Position numbers and translations under genes: made by a program. The notes beneath the pieces were generated by a model. That model did no database searches. It was not told the origin of the DNA and worked only from the letters and a program-made list of their open reading frames with translations. From contig JAUWOY010000005.1 of the NCBI GenBank assembly GCA_030611885.1, positions 39,490 through 103,489 on the forward strand: a stretch of DNA of 64,000 bases, in the 5' to 3' direction. The stretch comes from Chloroflexota bacterium (lineage in GTDB: Bacteria > Chloroflexota > Anaerolineae > VGOG01). This document shows positions 16,454 through 26,700 of this stretch, one piece after another. The stretch's first letter is position 1. The number at the start of each line of letters is the position of its first letter.

Positions 16454-19024
16454 TTACCCCACCAACACCCGCACGCTGTTGCTCCGACACTTCGGGCACA
16501 TGCGCTCCTCGTCCACGGCGGGGTCGAAGGTCACGGGCCACTCGTTCCCGCAGCGCAGGCAACGCATCGTCGCCGCCGTCGGTTTCCTCACCCTGTCGAG
16601 GGCGCCACGAATAGGAGTCTTGGCTTCTTTCAACGCCTCGCGAGTCTGCTGCATTTCCTCCGCTGTAACGCCCGCCCACAATTCGTCCAGCTCCCGCATC
16701 ACTTTGGCCCACTTCTGGCCCTCGGCAGCGCTGATCCAGTCCAACTGCAAGCGCTCAGGGCGCACTCCCCGTTTCTCCAAACCGTCCCACAAAGCATCAA
16801 CGCGACGCACCGCCTGACGGTTGGCACTGATGTAGTGGCAATCGGCGTAGTGGCAGCCTGAGACCAGCACCACCGGCGCTCCTTTGCGAAAGGCGTACCA
16901 CACGAAATCGGGACTGACCCGCCCGGAGCACATGGTGCGGATCAGGCGGGCGTTAGGCGGGTATTCTATGCGGCTTGTGCCCGCCGTGTCTGCTCCCATA
17001 TATGAGCACCAGTTGCAGGCAAAGGCCACGATGGGCGGCTTGGCCCCGTCCACGTCGAGCATGGCATCTATCATGGCGTAGATGGCCTGGTCGGAGAAGT
17101 GACGCATAGTGATGGCCCCATACTGACACTCGGCGGCGCAAGTGCCGCACCCAGCACAGGCGGCCGAGATCACGCGGGCTGGCTCTTTCTTCTGCCAGGT
17201 CATAGCGCCGTAAGGACAAACCGGGGCGCACAGCCCGCAGGACGTGCACAGGGCCTCGTCAACCACGGCGGTGATGGCCTCCACTTTGATGGTGGGGGAA
17301 CTCAACAGGATCGCGGCGCGAGAGGCGGCGGCGGAGGCCTGGGTAACTGAGTCCTTGATGTCCTTGGGCGACTCGGCACAGCCGGCCAGGAAGACGCCCT
17401 TGGTCGGCGCGTCCACCGGCTTCAGCTTGGGATGCGACTCCATGAAGAAGCCATCGGAGGTGCGCGAGAGGGTGAGGAGCTGTTTGACCGCATCGCTGTC
17501 CCGGCGGGGCACGACTCCGATGGAGAGCACCACCATGTCCAGCTCGTGTTCCTCCAGCCGCCCGGCGGTGGTGTTCTCCACCCAGACCCGCAAGTTGCGC
17601 GTTTCGGAATCCTCCGTCACCTCGCCCGGCAGCCCCCTGATGTACTTAACCCCCGCCGCTTTGGAGCGCATGTAGAGATCCTCGAAACCCTTGCCGAAGG
17701 TCCGCATGTCCATGTAGAAAACGGTGATGTCGGTATCTGGATAGTGGTCTTTGAGCAGGAGGCTGTCTTTGACGGTGTTCATGCAGCAGATGTTGGAACA
17801 ATAGGGATTGCCCCGCCCGTCCTGGCAGCGAGAGCCGACGCACTGCACGAAGCCGATGCGCTGGGGCGTCCGCCGATCGGTGGGACGAATTAGGTGGCCT
17901 TCGGTGGGACCGCCAGCGGAGATCAGTCTCTCGAACTCCAGGCTGGTGATGACGTTCTCGTAGCGGGTGTAGCCATACTCGTCCATCTCCGTGGGGTCGT
18001 AGGCTTCCATTCCGGTGGCCACGATGACGGCCCCCACCTCGAACTCGACCATCTCATCTTGCATGTCGAAATCAATGCACTTCTTGTCGCAGGCTTCTAA
18101 ACACTTGCCGCAGGCGATGGGGTTATCGCCCAGACACTCGTGGATGTTGATTATATATGCGGAAGGCACGGCCTGGGGAAAGGGGATGTAGATGGCCCGG
18201 CGGGTGGAGAGGCCCGCCTGGAACTCGTCGGGCTTGACCACCGGGCAGACCGAGACGCAGTCGCTGCAGGCAGTGCACTCACTCTCGTCAACGTAGCGGG
18301 CCTTCTTGCGCACCCTGATCTTGAAGTTGCCCACGTAGCCGGAGATGTCCTCTATCTCGCTATAAGCTAAAAGCTCGATCTTAGGATGTCGACCGACATC
18401 CATCATCTTGGGGCCCAGAATTCATATACTACAGTCCATGGTGGGATAGGTCTTGTCCAGTTGGGCCATGATCCCACCGATGGAGGGCTCCTTTTCCACC
18501 AGATAGACCTGGTGCCCGGCGTCGGCCAGGTCGAGAGAGGCCTGGATGCCAGCCACACCCCCGCCGATGACCAGCACCGCGTCGGTGACGGGCAACTGCT
18601 CCTCGGTCTGAGGGATGAGCCAGTGGGTCCGCGCCACCGCCACGCGCACGATGTCCTTGGCCTTGCGGGTGGCCGCCTCCCTATCGCGGAGGTGTACCCA
18701 GGAGCAGTGCTCCCGGATGTTGGCCATCTCCAAAAGATAGGGGTTGAGGCCCACCTCCTGAATGCAGTTGCGGAAGGTGGGCTCGTGCAGCAGGGGCGAA
18801 CAGGAGGCCACCACCACCCGGTTGAGATTGTATTCCACGATGTGGCGCTTGATCTCCTGCTGGCCGGGGTCGGCGCAGGTATACCTGTTGCGCACCGCCA
18901 CCGCCACGTCGGGCAGCGTCTCCGCGTACTCCCGCACCGCCTCGGTGTCCAAACTGCCAGCGATGTTCAGCCCGCAGTCACAGACGAAAACGCCGATACG
19001 TAGGTCTTGTTTAGGCATTTGCAT
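16454..19024 (-). CDS. hdrA: HdrA-like flavoprotein fused to MvhD and a zinc ribbon; probable selenoprotein (UGA = Sec201)
   Basis: Two open frames (19024-18425 and 18421-16454) are in the same phase, separated only by TGA at 18424-18422 in the context YPTMDCSI-U-ILGPKMMDVG. HdrA selenoproteins carry Sec exactly there. A bSECIS-like hairpin follows. Domains: N-terminal region, FAD-binding VLVIGGGVAGIQASLDLA (about 175-195), ferredoxin clusters at about 250-316 (CTACSDCVSVCP, CGKCLEACDKKC) and 590-640 (CTSCGLCAPVCP, CAGCGTCAAEC), an MvhD domain (about 665-780, CNWCSYMGAD), and a C-terminal zinc ribbon (CLRCG, CPKC). The start at 19024 follows GGGGGTG; 19057 and 19018 are alternatives. HdrA carries the bifurcating FAD in Hdr complexes; MvhD passes electrons to it. 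It lies at the end of the kor-hdr gene series. Confidence 0.88.
18384..18424 (-). promoter_or_regulatory. Candidate bacterial SECIS element for Sec insertion
   Basis: UGA is followed, 20 nt later, by GGATGTC-GGTC-GACATCC (18401-18384), a perfect 7-bp stem with loop GGUC. The E. coli fdhF SECIS also presents GGUC in its loop. The 27-nt distance from UGA to the loop falls in the range known for bacterial SECIS elements. Confidence 0.75.
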
Positions 19025-19065
19025 TTGCACCCCCAATGGACAAGTGTGATCTAGCATGGCATACT

Positions 19066-20766
19066 CTATCTACATTCAGTCATACGAATGATTGCAAAGC
19101 GACCTTCAGCAGATAGATAGTCCACCGCGAAGGTAAAGGGAGCCACTTCTTCTGGACAGAGGAAAAAAGAGTCGCTTAGTCGCTGTCTCAGAACTTCCGA
19201 GGGTGTATCATAGCTCAACCCTCCGGTGCCGAAGTAGTTAAAAGAAGCTATTAGAGAATAGCCCCGTGTATAAGCCAAGGACAGAAGTGATCTTTGGCGC
19301 TTGGACTCCAATGCCTCTTTGTCCAAAGTAAACCCTAAACCTGACATAGTTGGGAAGCCTGTGGAGTATGCGATAATGCCATCATCAAACTCTATTAGTT
19401 TGGGATCTGCAGAAACATAGTATTGCCGAATGGCAACCGCTTCATCGAAGAACCATGCGTAGTGTTGATTATAGCTATCACTTCGGTAGACACCCGCAAA
19501 AAACGCAATCACAACAACTGCCATAGTCACAACAACTATTGGGGAACTTTGCAAACGATTGAAAACACTCCAACGATCCAGCAAATGGAAAACGAAAAGG
19601 GAAACGAACAGCACAGAGATGGGGAAGTACCAATGCCCTTGATCCCACAGCGGGACAAAAAGGAAGTTGTATAGTCCAAGTAACAGCACGAATAGACCTG
19701 TTACCCCAAGTGCAAAGTCAAGTTGTCCCAGGTTCCATTCCTTACTAGCGAGCAAAACAGCACTCCATATCAGAAAAGCAACTGCAACGGCCATAGGGAT
19801 AACAATCTGAGCATGGCGCCACAATCTATGAGCAGCCCAGGCTTGTGATGGATCTCTTAGGAGCGAAATGATGTCCCCAACCTTGCTGATTCCTGCGCGA
19901 GGAGATGGAAACGTACTCTTTAGGGTGCCGCTCACCGGCATCAGGGTCCCAACCGACCAGAGATTGCTCAAAAGATACGCGATCAGCACAATGAGCACCG
20001 GCGTCGCGACTATTACCGACAGCTTGAGCCTACGCATATCTCGATGAAGAATAGAGCGAACCACAAGCGCCACAAATAGCGCGACTGTCATAAAAGCATA
20101 GTCGAGACGTGAAAGAAATATGAGACCAAGAAGAACCCCAGTAAAAAGCGATGAAGGAACCGTCTCGACAAAGCCGGGTTTGATCATGACTAACATTAGG
20201 ATCGCATATAGAAGAATAGTAAGACCACTTTCCATCCCATTAGCATAGCTCCAGAGGGAGCCATACCGAGGGTAAATGGGCGAGACGACGAAGGCATATA
20301 CACCCGCAGGGAGAAGCAAAAAAACAGGAGTAAGTCGATGATTAGCGATCAAGAAGCACTTGCCCAGTAGCCAAATCGCCAGACCAATGAAGACGACATT
20401 GATGACAAGAACTAAAGTGAGTATCGCTGGCTCAGGCAGAGACAAGACCGCTGCACCACGATACAGTAAACCTAGCAGAACTTGCCACAAAGGATGGAAT
20501 CCATTCGTGGGGAGCTCTTGGTCAAACGTAAAGAAACCGCAAAGCGCGAAATTCCGAGCCACGGTAAGATAGTAGAAGGCATCTGCGGAGAAATAGGAGA
20601 AGGTTCGCTTCCAGCCATTCAATGCTACATCGAGCCCTATAGGTACCGCAAATAAGGCTATTGTTGCACCGATGATCAGATCGCCGAAGAAGGAGCAACG
20701 CCCCGATGCCTGGGTTCTCTGTTCCTGGTTGGATATGTTGCTTATGACTCTCTCGTACAAGTTCAT
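19066..20766 (-). CDS. GT-C family integral membrane glycosyltransferase-like protein
   Basis: Starting at ATG 20766 (AGGA 8 bp upstream) gives 566 residues; a longer frame to 20931 would overlap the upstream gene. About 11-12 TM helices. The first periplasmic loop reads SADAFYYLTVARNFALCGFF and TNGFHPLWQVLLG, a signature of GT39/ArnT-like GT-C proteins that use lipid-linked sugars. The C-terminal soluble part (DAVAIRQYYVSADPKLIEFD) is typical of the same group. Composition is visibly more AT-rich than its neighbours, suggesting horizontal transfer. It separates a nucleotide-sugar dehydrogenase from the Sec-HdrA gene, so it may belong to a polysaccharide function inserted among the hdr genes. 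Donor and acceptor sugars are unknown. Confidence 0.8.
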   Translation of the reverse strand: MNLYERVISNISNQEQRTQASGRCSFFGDLIIGATIALFAVPIGLDVALNGWKRTFSYFSADAFYYLTVARNFALCGFFTFDQELPTNGFHPLWQVLLGLLYRGAAVLSLPEPAILTLVLVINVVFIGLAIWLLGKCFLIANHRLTPVFLLLPAGVYAFVVSPIYPRYGSLWSYANGMESGLTILLYAILMLVMIKPGFVETVPSSLFTGVLLGLIFLSRLDYAFMTVALFVALVVRSILHRDMRRLKLSVIVATPVLIVLIAYLLSNLWSVGTLMPVSGTLKSTFPSPRAGISKVGDIISLLRDPSQAWAAHRLWRHAQIVIPMAVAVAFLIWSAVLLASKEWNLGQLDFALGVTGLFVLLLGLYNFLFVPLWDQGHWYFPISVLFVSLFVFHLLDRWSVFNRLQSSPIVVVTMAVVVIAFFAGVYRSDSYNQHYAWFFDEAVAIRQYYVSADPKLIEFDDGIIAYSTGFPTMSGLGFTLDKEALESKRQRSLLSLAYTRGYSLIASFNYFGTGGLSYDTPSEVLRQRLSDSFFLCPEEVAPFTFAVDYLSAEGRFAIIRMTECR

Positions 20767-20848
20767 TGAAGTGTCCTTTCCACTATTGGCAATTAAGGGG
20801 ACTCCATCTCTCGAACACACATGTGACGACTTCATGTCTTGCGCGAAT

Positions 20849-22207
20849 CTAGCAACTCCCCTTTCCAATTCCCCGATAAACAAATCCCGCTTCCCGGCAC
20901 GCCTGGGCGCTGAAGACGTTGCGGCCGTCAACGATGACCGGCGTGCGCATCAATCCTTTCACGTGCTCCAGGTCCAGCCCGAAGTACATCTGGTGTTTGG
21001 TGACCAGGACCAGGCAATCGGCCCCGCGCAGGGCTTCGTCTAAATCACGGGTCAACTCCTCGCCCTCATAGCCCCAGACAAAGGGATCGTGCGCCATGAC
21101 CCAGGCACCCCTGGCCCGCAAAGTATTGATCAGCGGCTGAGCCGGGGTGTTGCGGACATCGTCCGAATCCGCCAGATAGGCGATCCCCAGCACCGCCACC
21201 CTCGACCCCTTGACCTCCCTGCCCGCCTCAGCCAGTGCCTCCTCCACCAGGCGCTCCATGTGGTCCGGCATGGCATCGTTGATGCGGCGGGCCAAGGTGA
21301 TCATCGCTGTGTCCACGTCCCGGGTGCCGTATTCCTTCACCCCAAAGCGCAGCAGCCAGGTGTCCTTGGGCAGGCAATGGCCACCCACGCCGGCTCCTGG
21401 AATGTGCATGTGACGGTCCGGGCGGGCGTTGACCAGCTCCCGCATCTCGTAGACATCCACCCCCAGGCTCTCGCAGACCAGGGCCATCTCGTTGGCGAAA
21501 GCGATATTGACGTCTCGATAGGCGTTTTCCACCGTCTTGGCCAGCTCGGCGGTGAGAACATCCGTGGCCGTGATTTCCTGCTTGACGATGGTGCGGTATA
21601 GCTCCACCGCCAACTCAGTGCTCTGGGCATCAATGCCGCCCACCACACGGGGGAAATCAACCATGTATTCCAAGAGCTTGCCCGGCATCACCCGCTCGTA
21701 AGAAAAAGCCAGATAGAAGTCCTGGCCCGCTTTCAGGCCGGAGGTCTTCTCCAGAATGGGCTGCACGATGTTCTGGGTCGTGCCGGGCGCGACCGTTGAT
21801 TCAAGGCCCACCAGTGCGCCCTTCTGCATGTACTGGCCCACCCCCGCGCTGACCTCGCGCAGGGAGAGATACTGGGGAACCCGGCGACTATCGGTCGGCG
21901 TCTGAACGTCAATCAAGATGACGTCGGCGTCCTGGCAGACCGAAATGTCGTCCGTCACTCGGAAGGTCCCCTTTTCCACCACGCGGGCGATCAGTTCGGC
22001 CAGCCCCGGCTCGTCTCCCTCAAAAGGACTCTCGCCCCGATTCAAGACGTCAATCTTCCATCCGGAGCGCTTGGAGCGACGCTGCACTCCTATCACCTTG
22101 TGGCCGGGCACATCGGCCAGAAGCACCGCGCAGGGAATACCGACGTATCCCATGCCGATGACGACAATCAATTTCGATTTTCGATTTTCGATTTTCGATT
22201 TCGGCAT
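20849..22207 (-). CDS. Nucleotide-sugar dehydrogenase, UDP-ManNAc/GlcNAc type (WecC-like)
   Basis: 452 residues. Rossmann motif VVIGMGYVGIPCAVLLA, substrate-binding ELAKTVENAYRDVNIAFANE, and the catalytic Cys in PGAGVGGHCLPKDTWLL; a C-terminal domain (VLGIAYLADSDDVRNTPA) completes the UDP-glucose/GDP-mannose dehydrogenase fold. The reaction is two-step NAD-dependent oxidation of a UDP-sugar C6 alcohol to a uronic acid for surface polysaccharide. The ATG follows a strong GGAGGGG. Residues 3-12 (KSKIENRKSK) are encoded by the CGAAAAT heptamer array that also encodes the C-terminus of the upstream HdrCB gene. The exact sugar (ManNAc, GlcNAc or glucose) cannot be read from sequence alone. Confidence 0.88.
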   Translation of the reverse strand: MPKSKIENRKSKLIVVIGMGYVGIPCAVLLADVPGHKVIGVQRRSKRSGWKIDVLNRGESPFEGDEPGLAELIARVVEKGTFRVTDDISVCQDADVILIDVQTPTDSRRVPQYLSLREVSAGVGQYMQKGALVGLESTVAPGTTQNIVQPILEKTSGLKAGQDFYLAFSYERVMPGKLLEYMVDFPRVVGGIDAQSTELAVELYRTIVKQEITATDVLTAELAKTVENAYRDVNIAFANEMALVCESLGVDVYEMRELVNARPDRHMHIPGAGVGGHCLPKDTWLLRFGVKEYGTRDVDTAMITLARRINDAMPDHMERLVEEALAEAGREVKGSRVAVLGIAYLADSDDVRNTPAQPLINTLRARGAWVMAHDPFVWGYEGEELTRDLDEALRGADCLVLVTKHQMYFGLDLEHVKGLMRTPVIVDGRNVFSAQACREAGFVYRGIGKGSC

Positions 22208-23385
22208 TTCCCCTCCAAGTTACAGTGATCAGTGATCAGTGGCTGAACCAGTGCTTCGTCCATCAAAGTGACCAAATCGCGTATCTCTATCCCAATCTCC
22301 TCATCCAATCCCACATCGTCCAGGGCGCATTTGAAATGGATCTGACACTTGGGGCAGGCGGTGACCAACAGCTCGGCGCCGGTGGCCTGGGCTTCGCGCA
22401 GGCGGTCCACCTGGATCTGCTTGTTGATGGCCCCACAATTGGTCCAGCAACTGGTGCCGCAGCACAAAGCGTTCTTGCCGCTGTGCTCCATCTCCACCAG
22501 CTCCAGCCCCAGAGCACTGATGATCTGGCGCGGTTCCTCGTACACGCCCATGAAGCGCCCCAGGCGACAGGGATCGTGATATGTCGTGATTCGTGATTCG
22601 TGATTCGGAATTCGGAATTCGCCCTCCCCTACTTTCTGGGCCAACAATTCGGCTATGTGCACCACCTCCATCCCCAGGTCGCCTACGTAGGCGGGGTAGT
22701 CAATCTTCAGCGTGCGGGCGCACTCTGGGCAGGTGGTGACGATGCGCTTAGCGCCCGTCGCCCGCAACATAGCGATGTTCAGCTCGGCCAGCTTGCGGAA
22801 GTTGGCCAGGTCCCCTTCCCACAGCAGGTCGTGGCCGCAGCAGCGCTCGTTCTCCATGACGATAGGCTCGATGCCCAGGCGGTTGAGCACCCTGACGGCG
22901 CTCTGGGCGATCTCCACTCCCTGGGCGCCGATCTTGTTGAAGAGGACATCGTAATACGGCAGGCAGCCGACGAAATAGACGGTGTCGGAATCGGTAGAAA
23001 CCTTGAGATCCTCATCGAGCCACTCCAGGCGGTTTTGTTTCAGCTCGGGCGAAGTCATCATCCGCATCCAGGTCTGGATGGCCTCGCCGTGAGTGCAAAG
23101 CCCTTCCTGGCCCGCCCCTCGCGCCAGAGCCCGCAGGTCACGGATGAACTCCACGTAATGGACGTCCGAAGGACAGCGCGTCGAGCAGTGCTGGCAAGTG
23201 AGGCAAGACCAGAGCAGCGCGTCGGTCAACAGCTCCTCCCCTTCGCCCCACAAGACCCTTTCCACCGTCAGGCGAGGCGAGTAGGCCGGCTCCCGGCGCG
23301 AGATGGGACAGACCGCAGTGCACTTGCCGCACTCCAGGCAGTAATAGGCCTTGGTATTCTTGATGATCTGCTTAATGGCTTCCAT
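22168..23385 (-). CDS. HdrC-HdrB/HdrD-like iron-sulfur protein (ferredoxin + two CCG domains)
   Basis: 405 residues. N-terminal HdrC-like ferredoxin part: CLECGKCTAVCPISR and CLTCQHCSTRCPS (residues about 16-70). Two CCG domains follow: CCGHDLLWEGD with CPECARTL, and CCGTSCWTNCG with CPKCQIHFK. In HdrB/HdrD these cysteine-rich domains hold non-cubane 4Fe-4S clusters that reduce a disulfide or related electron acceptor. The start overlaps the end of mvhD by 14 bp, so the genes are operonic. A heptamer array (22578-22621) is translated in frame as EFRIPNHESRITTY just before the second CCG domain, and another extends the C-terminus. Confidence 0.88.
   Translation of the reverse strand: MEAIKQIIKNTKAYYCLECGKCTAVCPISRREPAYSPRLTVERVLWGEGEELLTDALLWSCLTCQHCSTRCPSDVHYVEFIRDLRALARGAGQEGLCTHGEAIQTWMRMMTSPELKQNRLEWLDEDLKVSTDSDTVYFVGCLPYYDVLFNKIGAQGVEIAQSAVRVLNRLGIEPIVMENERCCGHDLLWEGDLANFRKLAELNIAMLRATGAKRIVTTCPECARTLKIDYPAYVGDLGMEVVHIAELLAQKVGEGEFRIPNHESRITTYHDPCRLGRFMGVYEEPRQIISALGLELVEMEHSGKNALCCGTSCWTNCGAINKQIQVDRLREAQATGAELLVTACPKCQIHFKCALDDVGLDEEIGIEIRDLVTLMDEALVQPLITDHCNLEGKCRNRKSKIENRN
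22169..22203. repeat. CGAAAAT heptamer array shared by two overlapping gene ends
   Basis: Several CGAAAAT words in tandem (- strand). They encode the last residues of HdrCB (RNRKSKIENRN) and, in another frame, the first residues of the nucleotide-sugar dehydrogenase. Confidence 0.85.
22578..22621. repeat. In-frame heptamer array (CGTGATT / CGGAATT words) in HdrCB
   Basis: Three CGTGATT and two CGGAATT words in exact 7-bp period inside the coding region, between the two CCG domains. Confidence 0.85.
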
Positions 23386-23761
23386 CTACCACCTGCCGAT
23401 AGAACTCCGTCACTTTCTGGACGAAGGCCTCCCCTTCCCCTGCCTCTATCCAATCCAGCTTCAGTCGCTCGTCCTCGATGCCCAGGAGATGAGCGAGGGC
23501 TTTGGTCTCTTGGAAGAGCTCCTCGGCCCGCCGGTTGCCGAACTCGTAGTGACACTCGTCGGGGGGACAACCCAGAAGCAACACGCCGTCGGCGCCCGAC
23601 TCGAACGCCTTGAGAACGAGGCCCGGATGCAGCCGTCCCAGGCACATCACCCTGATAGGGCGCACGCTGGTCGGATAGGCCAACCGCTTTGAGCCGGCCG
23701 TCTCCAGCGCGCTGTAGGCGCTCCAGTTACAAGTGAACACAACGACGCGAGGTTCTGTCAT
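23372..23761 (-). CDS. mvhD: MvhD/HdrD-associated iron-sulfur protein (FrhD/VhuD family)
   Basis: 129 residues, normal for MvhD. Conserved cysteines appear in VFTCNWSAYSALETAG, RVMCLGRL and LLGCPPDECHYEFGN. In most relatives the first motif is CNWCSY (or Sec in place of one Cys); here the second position is Ser, so the 2Fe-2S site may be altered. The protein normally relays electrons from a hydrogenase, formate dehydrogenase or similar module to HdrA. Its ATG overlaps the hdrA-gltD stop (ATGA) and its end overlaps hdrCB, a tight operon. No hydrogenase large subunit is present; the neighbouring ferredoxin-reducing Kor enzyme suggests another electron source. Confidence 0.85.
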   Translation of the reverse strand: MTEPRVVVFTCNWSAYSALETAGSKRLAYPTSVRPIRVMCLGRLHPGLVLKAFESGADGVLLLGCPPDECHYEFGNRRAEELFQETKALAHLLGIEDERLKLDWIEAGEGEAFVQKVTEFYRQVVDGSH

Positions 23762-26700
23762 CTCACCAACTCAGCTAACATCACTTCAATCTGCCTATCC
23801 GTCGAATACCCCGCCGTGATCGCCCCGGACGGACAGTGGGCAGCGCAGGTGCCGCAGCCCTGGCAGGCCGCCTCGTCCACCTGGGCGACCAGGACGCCCC
23901 GCCCGTTCTCGCGCACCCTGACGGCGTGGAACTCGCAGATTTCCTCACAGGTCCCACAAGCCCGGCAGCGGGCGGGATCCACCTGGGCGACGGTAGGCTC
24001 GACCACGGCCCAGCCCTTGCCCAGCAAAGCAGCAACTCTGGAGGCGGTGGCCAGGCCCCAGACTTGCGGGTTGGAGATCGGAGATTGGAGATTGGAGATT
24101 GGATATTGGAAATTGGAGATTGGATATTGGAATTCGTCCACAGGGAGCAGGACGATGGCCCCGATTCTCAGCTCACCACCCGGTTCAGGCATGACCGCCG
24201 TGAAATCGCCCAAGAAACCGCTCACGGACAGAGGCGGGGCCTCGCTCCGAAACACTCGGAATCCCTGGGCCGTTAATGCATCAGCACAGACCGCACCAGC
24301 TATCCCGTTTCCGACTACCAATACGCTTTTGTCGAGGGGAACGACACTCCTGGCTCTGGTCTCATCCTGGCGCACCTTGGCTACGGCGGAGGCGACGATG
24401 CTCCTGGCTTTGGCCGTGGCTTTGGCCGGCTCGTCGGCGTGCACCCAAGCGCACTGCTCGCGGATGTTGACAAACTCAAAGCCAGTTTGAAGCTCATAGT
24501 TTAGAGTTTGAAGTTTGCAGCGTACCCGCTGAGAGGTACAACTGTCACACACCTGGTCGAGGGAGCAGCACGAGCAAGCAGCCAGCACCACCCGATCCAG
24601 GCCCACTTCGACGACGGCCTGCTGGATGGCCTCCGCCCCCTCCTCGTGGCAGGCGAAGGGAATATCACTAGCGAAAACCACGCCGGGCAAACAACGGATC
24701 TCACCAACCACCGCATCAACATCCACGACGTCGCCGATCTCGCCGCCACAGCGGCAGACGAAAACGCCGATTCTGGAGGGGGCGGGAAGGGAGGGAAAAG
24801 TAGGGAGCGGGGGGAATGCTCGGTATGCAGCCAGGTCAGCCATGACTCTGGCGGCGACAGCGGAAGCGCCCAACACGTCCTCTGGCTCGACCGAATACAC
24901 ACCCTGCTGCTGCCTGCCATCTGCCAAAATGACCGCCCCCACATCCAGGCTCAGGCGTTTCCCTCGCGCGTTGTGGTCAATGGCCTGGGGTTCGCAGACC
25001 TTGACGCACTCCAGACACTCGGAGCAGACGCCGCAGGAGATGCAGCGCTCCGCCTCGGCCACGGCCTCTTCCTCGCTGAAGCCCAGGTTGATCTCGGCGA
25101 AATCCCCTCTCTCAGCCAAGGGGAGCTTGGACATTGGCACCCTGGCTCCTGGCTCGACGATGGGTGGGGTATAGTACTCAATATCAGAGATGTCGGGCGG
25201 CCACAGCGCGCGCCCGGCCGCCAGGTTCTCGCCCCTCAGATATCGCCCGATGGACTCGGCTGCCCGCTTGCCCGCAGCGATGGCCTCGATAACCGTAGCC
25301 GGTCCCGTCACCGCATCGCCGCCAGCGAAAACGCCCGGTACATCGGTCGCCAGGGTAAGCGGATCAACGGCAATCCAACCTCCAACTTCCAACTTCCAAC
25401 TTCCAACCTCCAACACCTGGCCGATAGCCACGATGACCGTATCCGCCTCGACCGTGAACTCCGAACCGGGGATGGGGACGGGCCGCCTGCGCCCGCTCTC
25501 GTCAGGCTCGCCCAGTTCCATGCGCAAACACTCCAATCCCGTCACCCGCCCATTCTGGCCCAACACTCTGGTCGGCGTCGTTAAAAATTGAAAGGCAATG
25601 CCCTCTTCTTCGGCCTCTTCGATCTCCCACGGATTGGCGGGCATCTCCTGGCGGGAACGGCGATAGAGGATGGTGACTTCCTGCCCACCCAACCGCCTGG
25701 CTACCATAGCCGAATCAATGGCCACGTTGCCCCCGCCAATCACCAGCACCTTCTCGCCGACAGTGACCTCCCGGTCCAGGTTCACCTCCCGCAGGAAATC
25801 AACCCCGTGAAGCACGCCAGCCAAATCCTCACCTTCGACGTTCAACCTGCGGCTGCCGTGAGCGCCCACCGCCACGAACACCGCATCGTAATCTCTCCTG
25901 AGGTCATCCAAAGACAAATCACCGTTCGGGCCGATGGCGGTGTTGGTGCGGATCTCCACCCCCAACTCCTCGATGGCCTCAATCTCGCATTGCAGGATGT
26001 CTCTGGGCAAGCGATAGGCGGGGATACCCACCGCCATCATGCCGCCGGCCACAGGCAGGGCTTCGAAGACGGTGATGGAATGACCTTCGCGGGCCAGGAA
26101 GTGAGCGGCGGTGAGGCCGGCGGGGCCGCTTCCGACGATGGCAACTTTGGTTGGATATTGGAGATTGGAGATTGGAGGTTGGATATTGGATATTGGAGAT
26201 TGGAGATTGGACTTTTCCCAATCCGCCACAAAGCGCTTGAGGTATTGAATGGCAATAGGCTGGTCGTGCTCGCTCCGCCGACAGGCATCCTCGCAAGGAT
26301 GATTACAGACCCGGCCACAGATGCCGGGGAAGGGGATGGCCTCGCGAATCAGGGCCAGGCTCTCGGCGAATTTGCCCTGGGCGATGAGGGCCACGTAGCC
26401 CTGGACGTGAATGCCGGCCGGGCAGGCGGCCTTGCAAGGTGCAGGCCCACGTTTTTCGATGGCGAAAATGCTCGGCACAGCGTTATCGGGCTTGTAGATG
26501 GCTGTCTCGCCGTCTGCTTGCACCGTCACTGGACAGACGGAGACGCACTCGCCACAGGCCGTGCACTTGGCCATATCCACGTAACGGGGCTGCTGCTGCA
26601 CTTCAACCTGGAACGCGCCGCGCCCCCCCTTCCACCCCCCCAAAGGGGGGGGGGAAAAGAGGGGGGGCGTCACCTCAGCCTGGGTGAGCAACTTGATGTT

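Noticed and set aside
18422..18424. Treating hdrA as two genes or a pseudogene broken by TGA
   Set aside because: Both halves are in the same frame, the TGA is at the known Sec site of HdrA and a bSECIS-like hairpin follows.
22600..23613. 337-codon + strand frame opposite hdrCB and mvhD
   Set aside because: Antisense shadow of well-recognised iron-sulfur protein genes.
24070..24131. CRISPR array
   Set aside because: The units are 7-8 bp without spacers, many copies are inside genes, and no cas gene is in the window.
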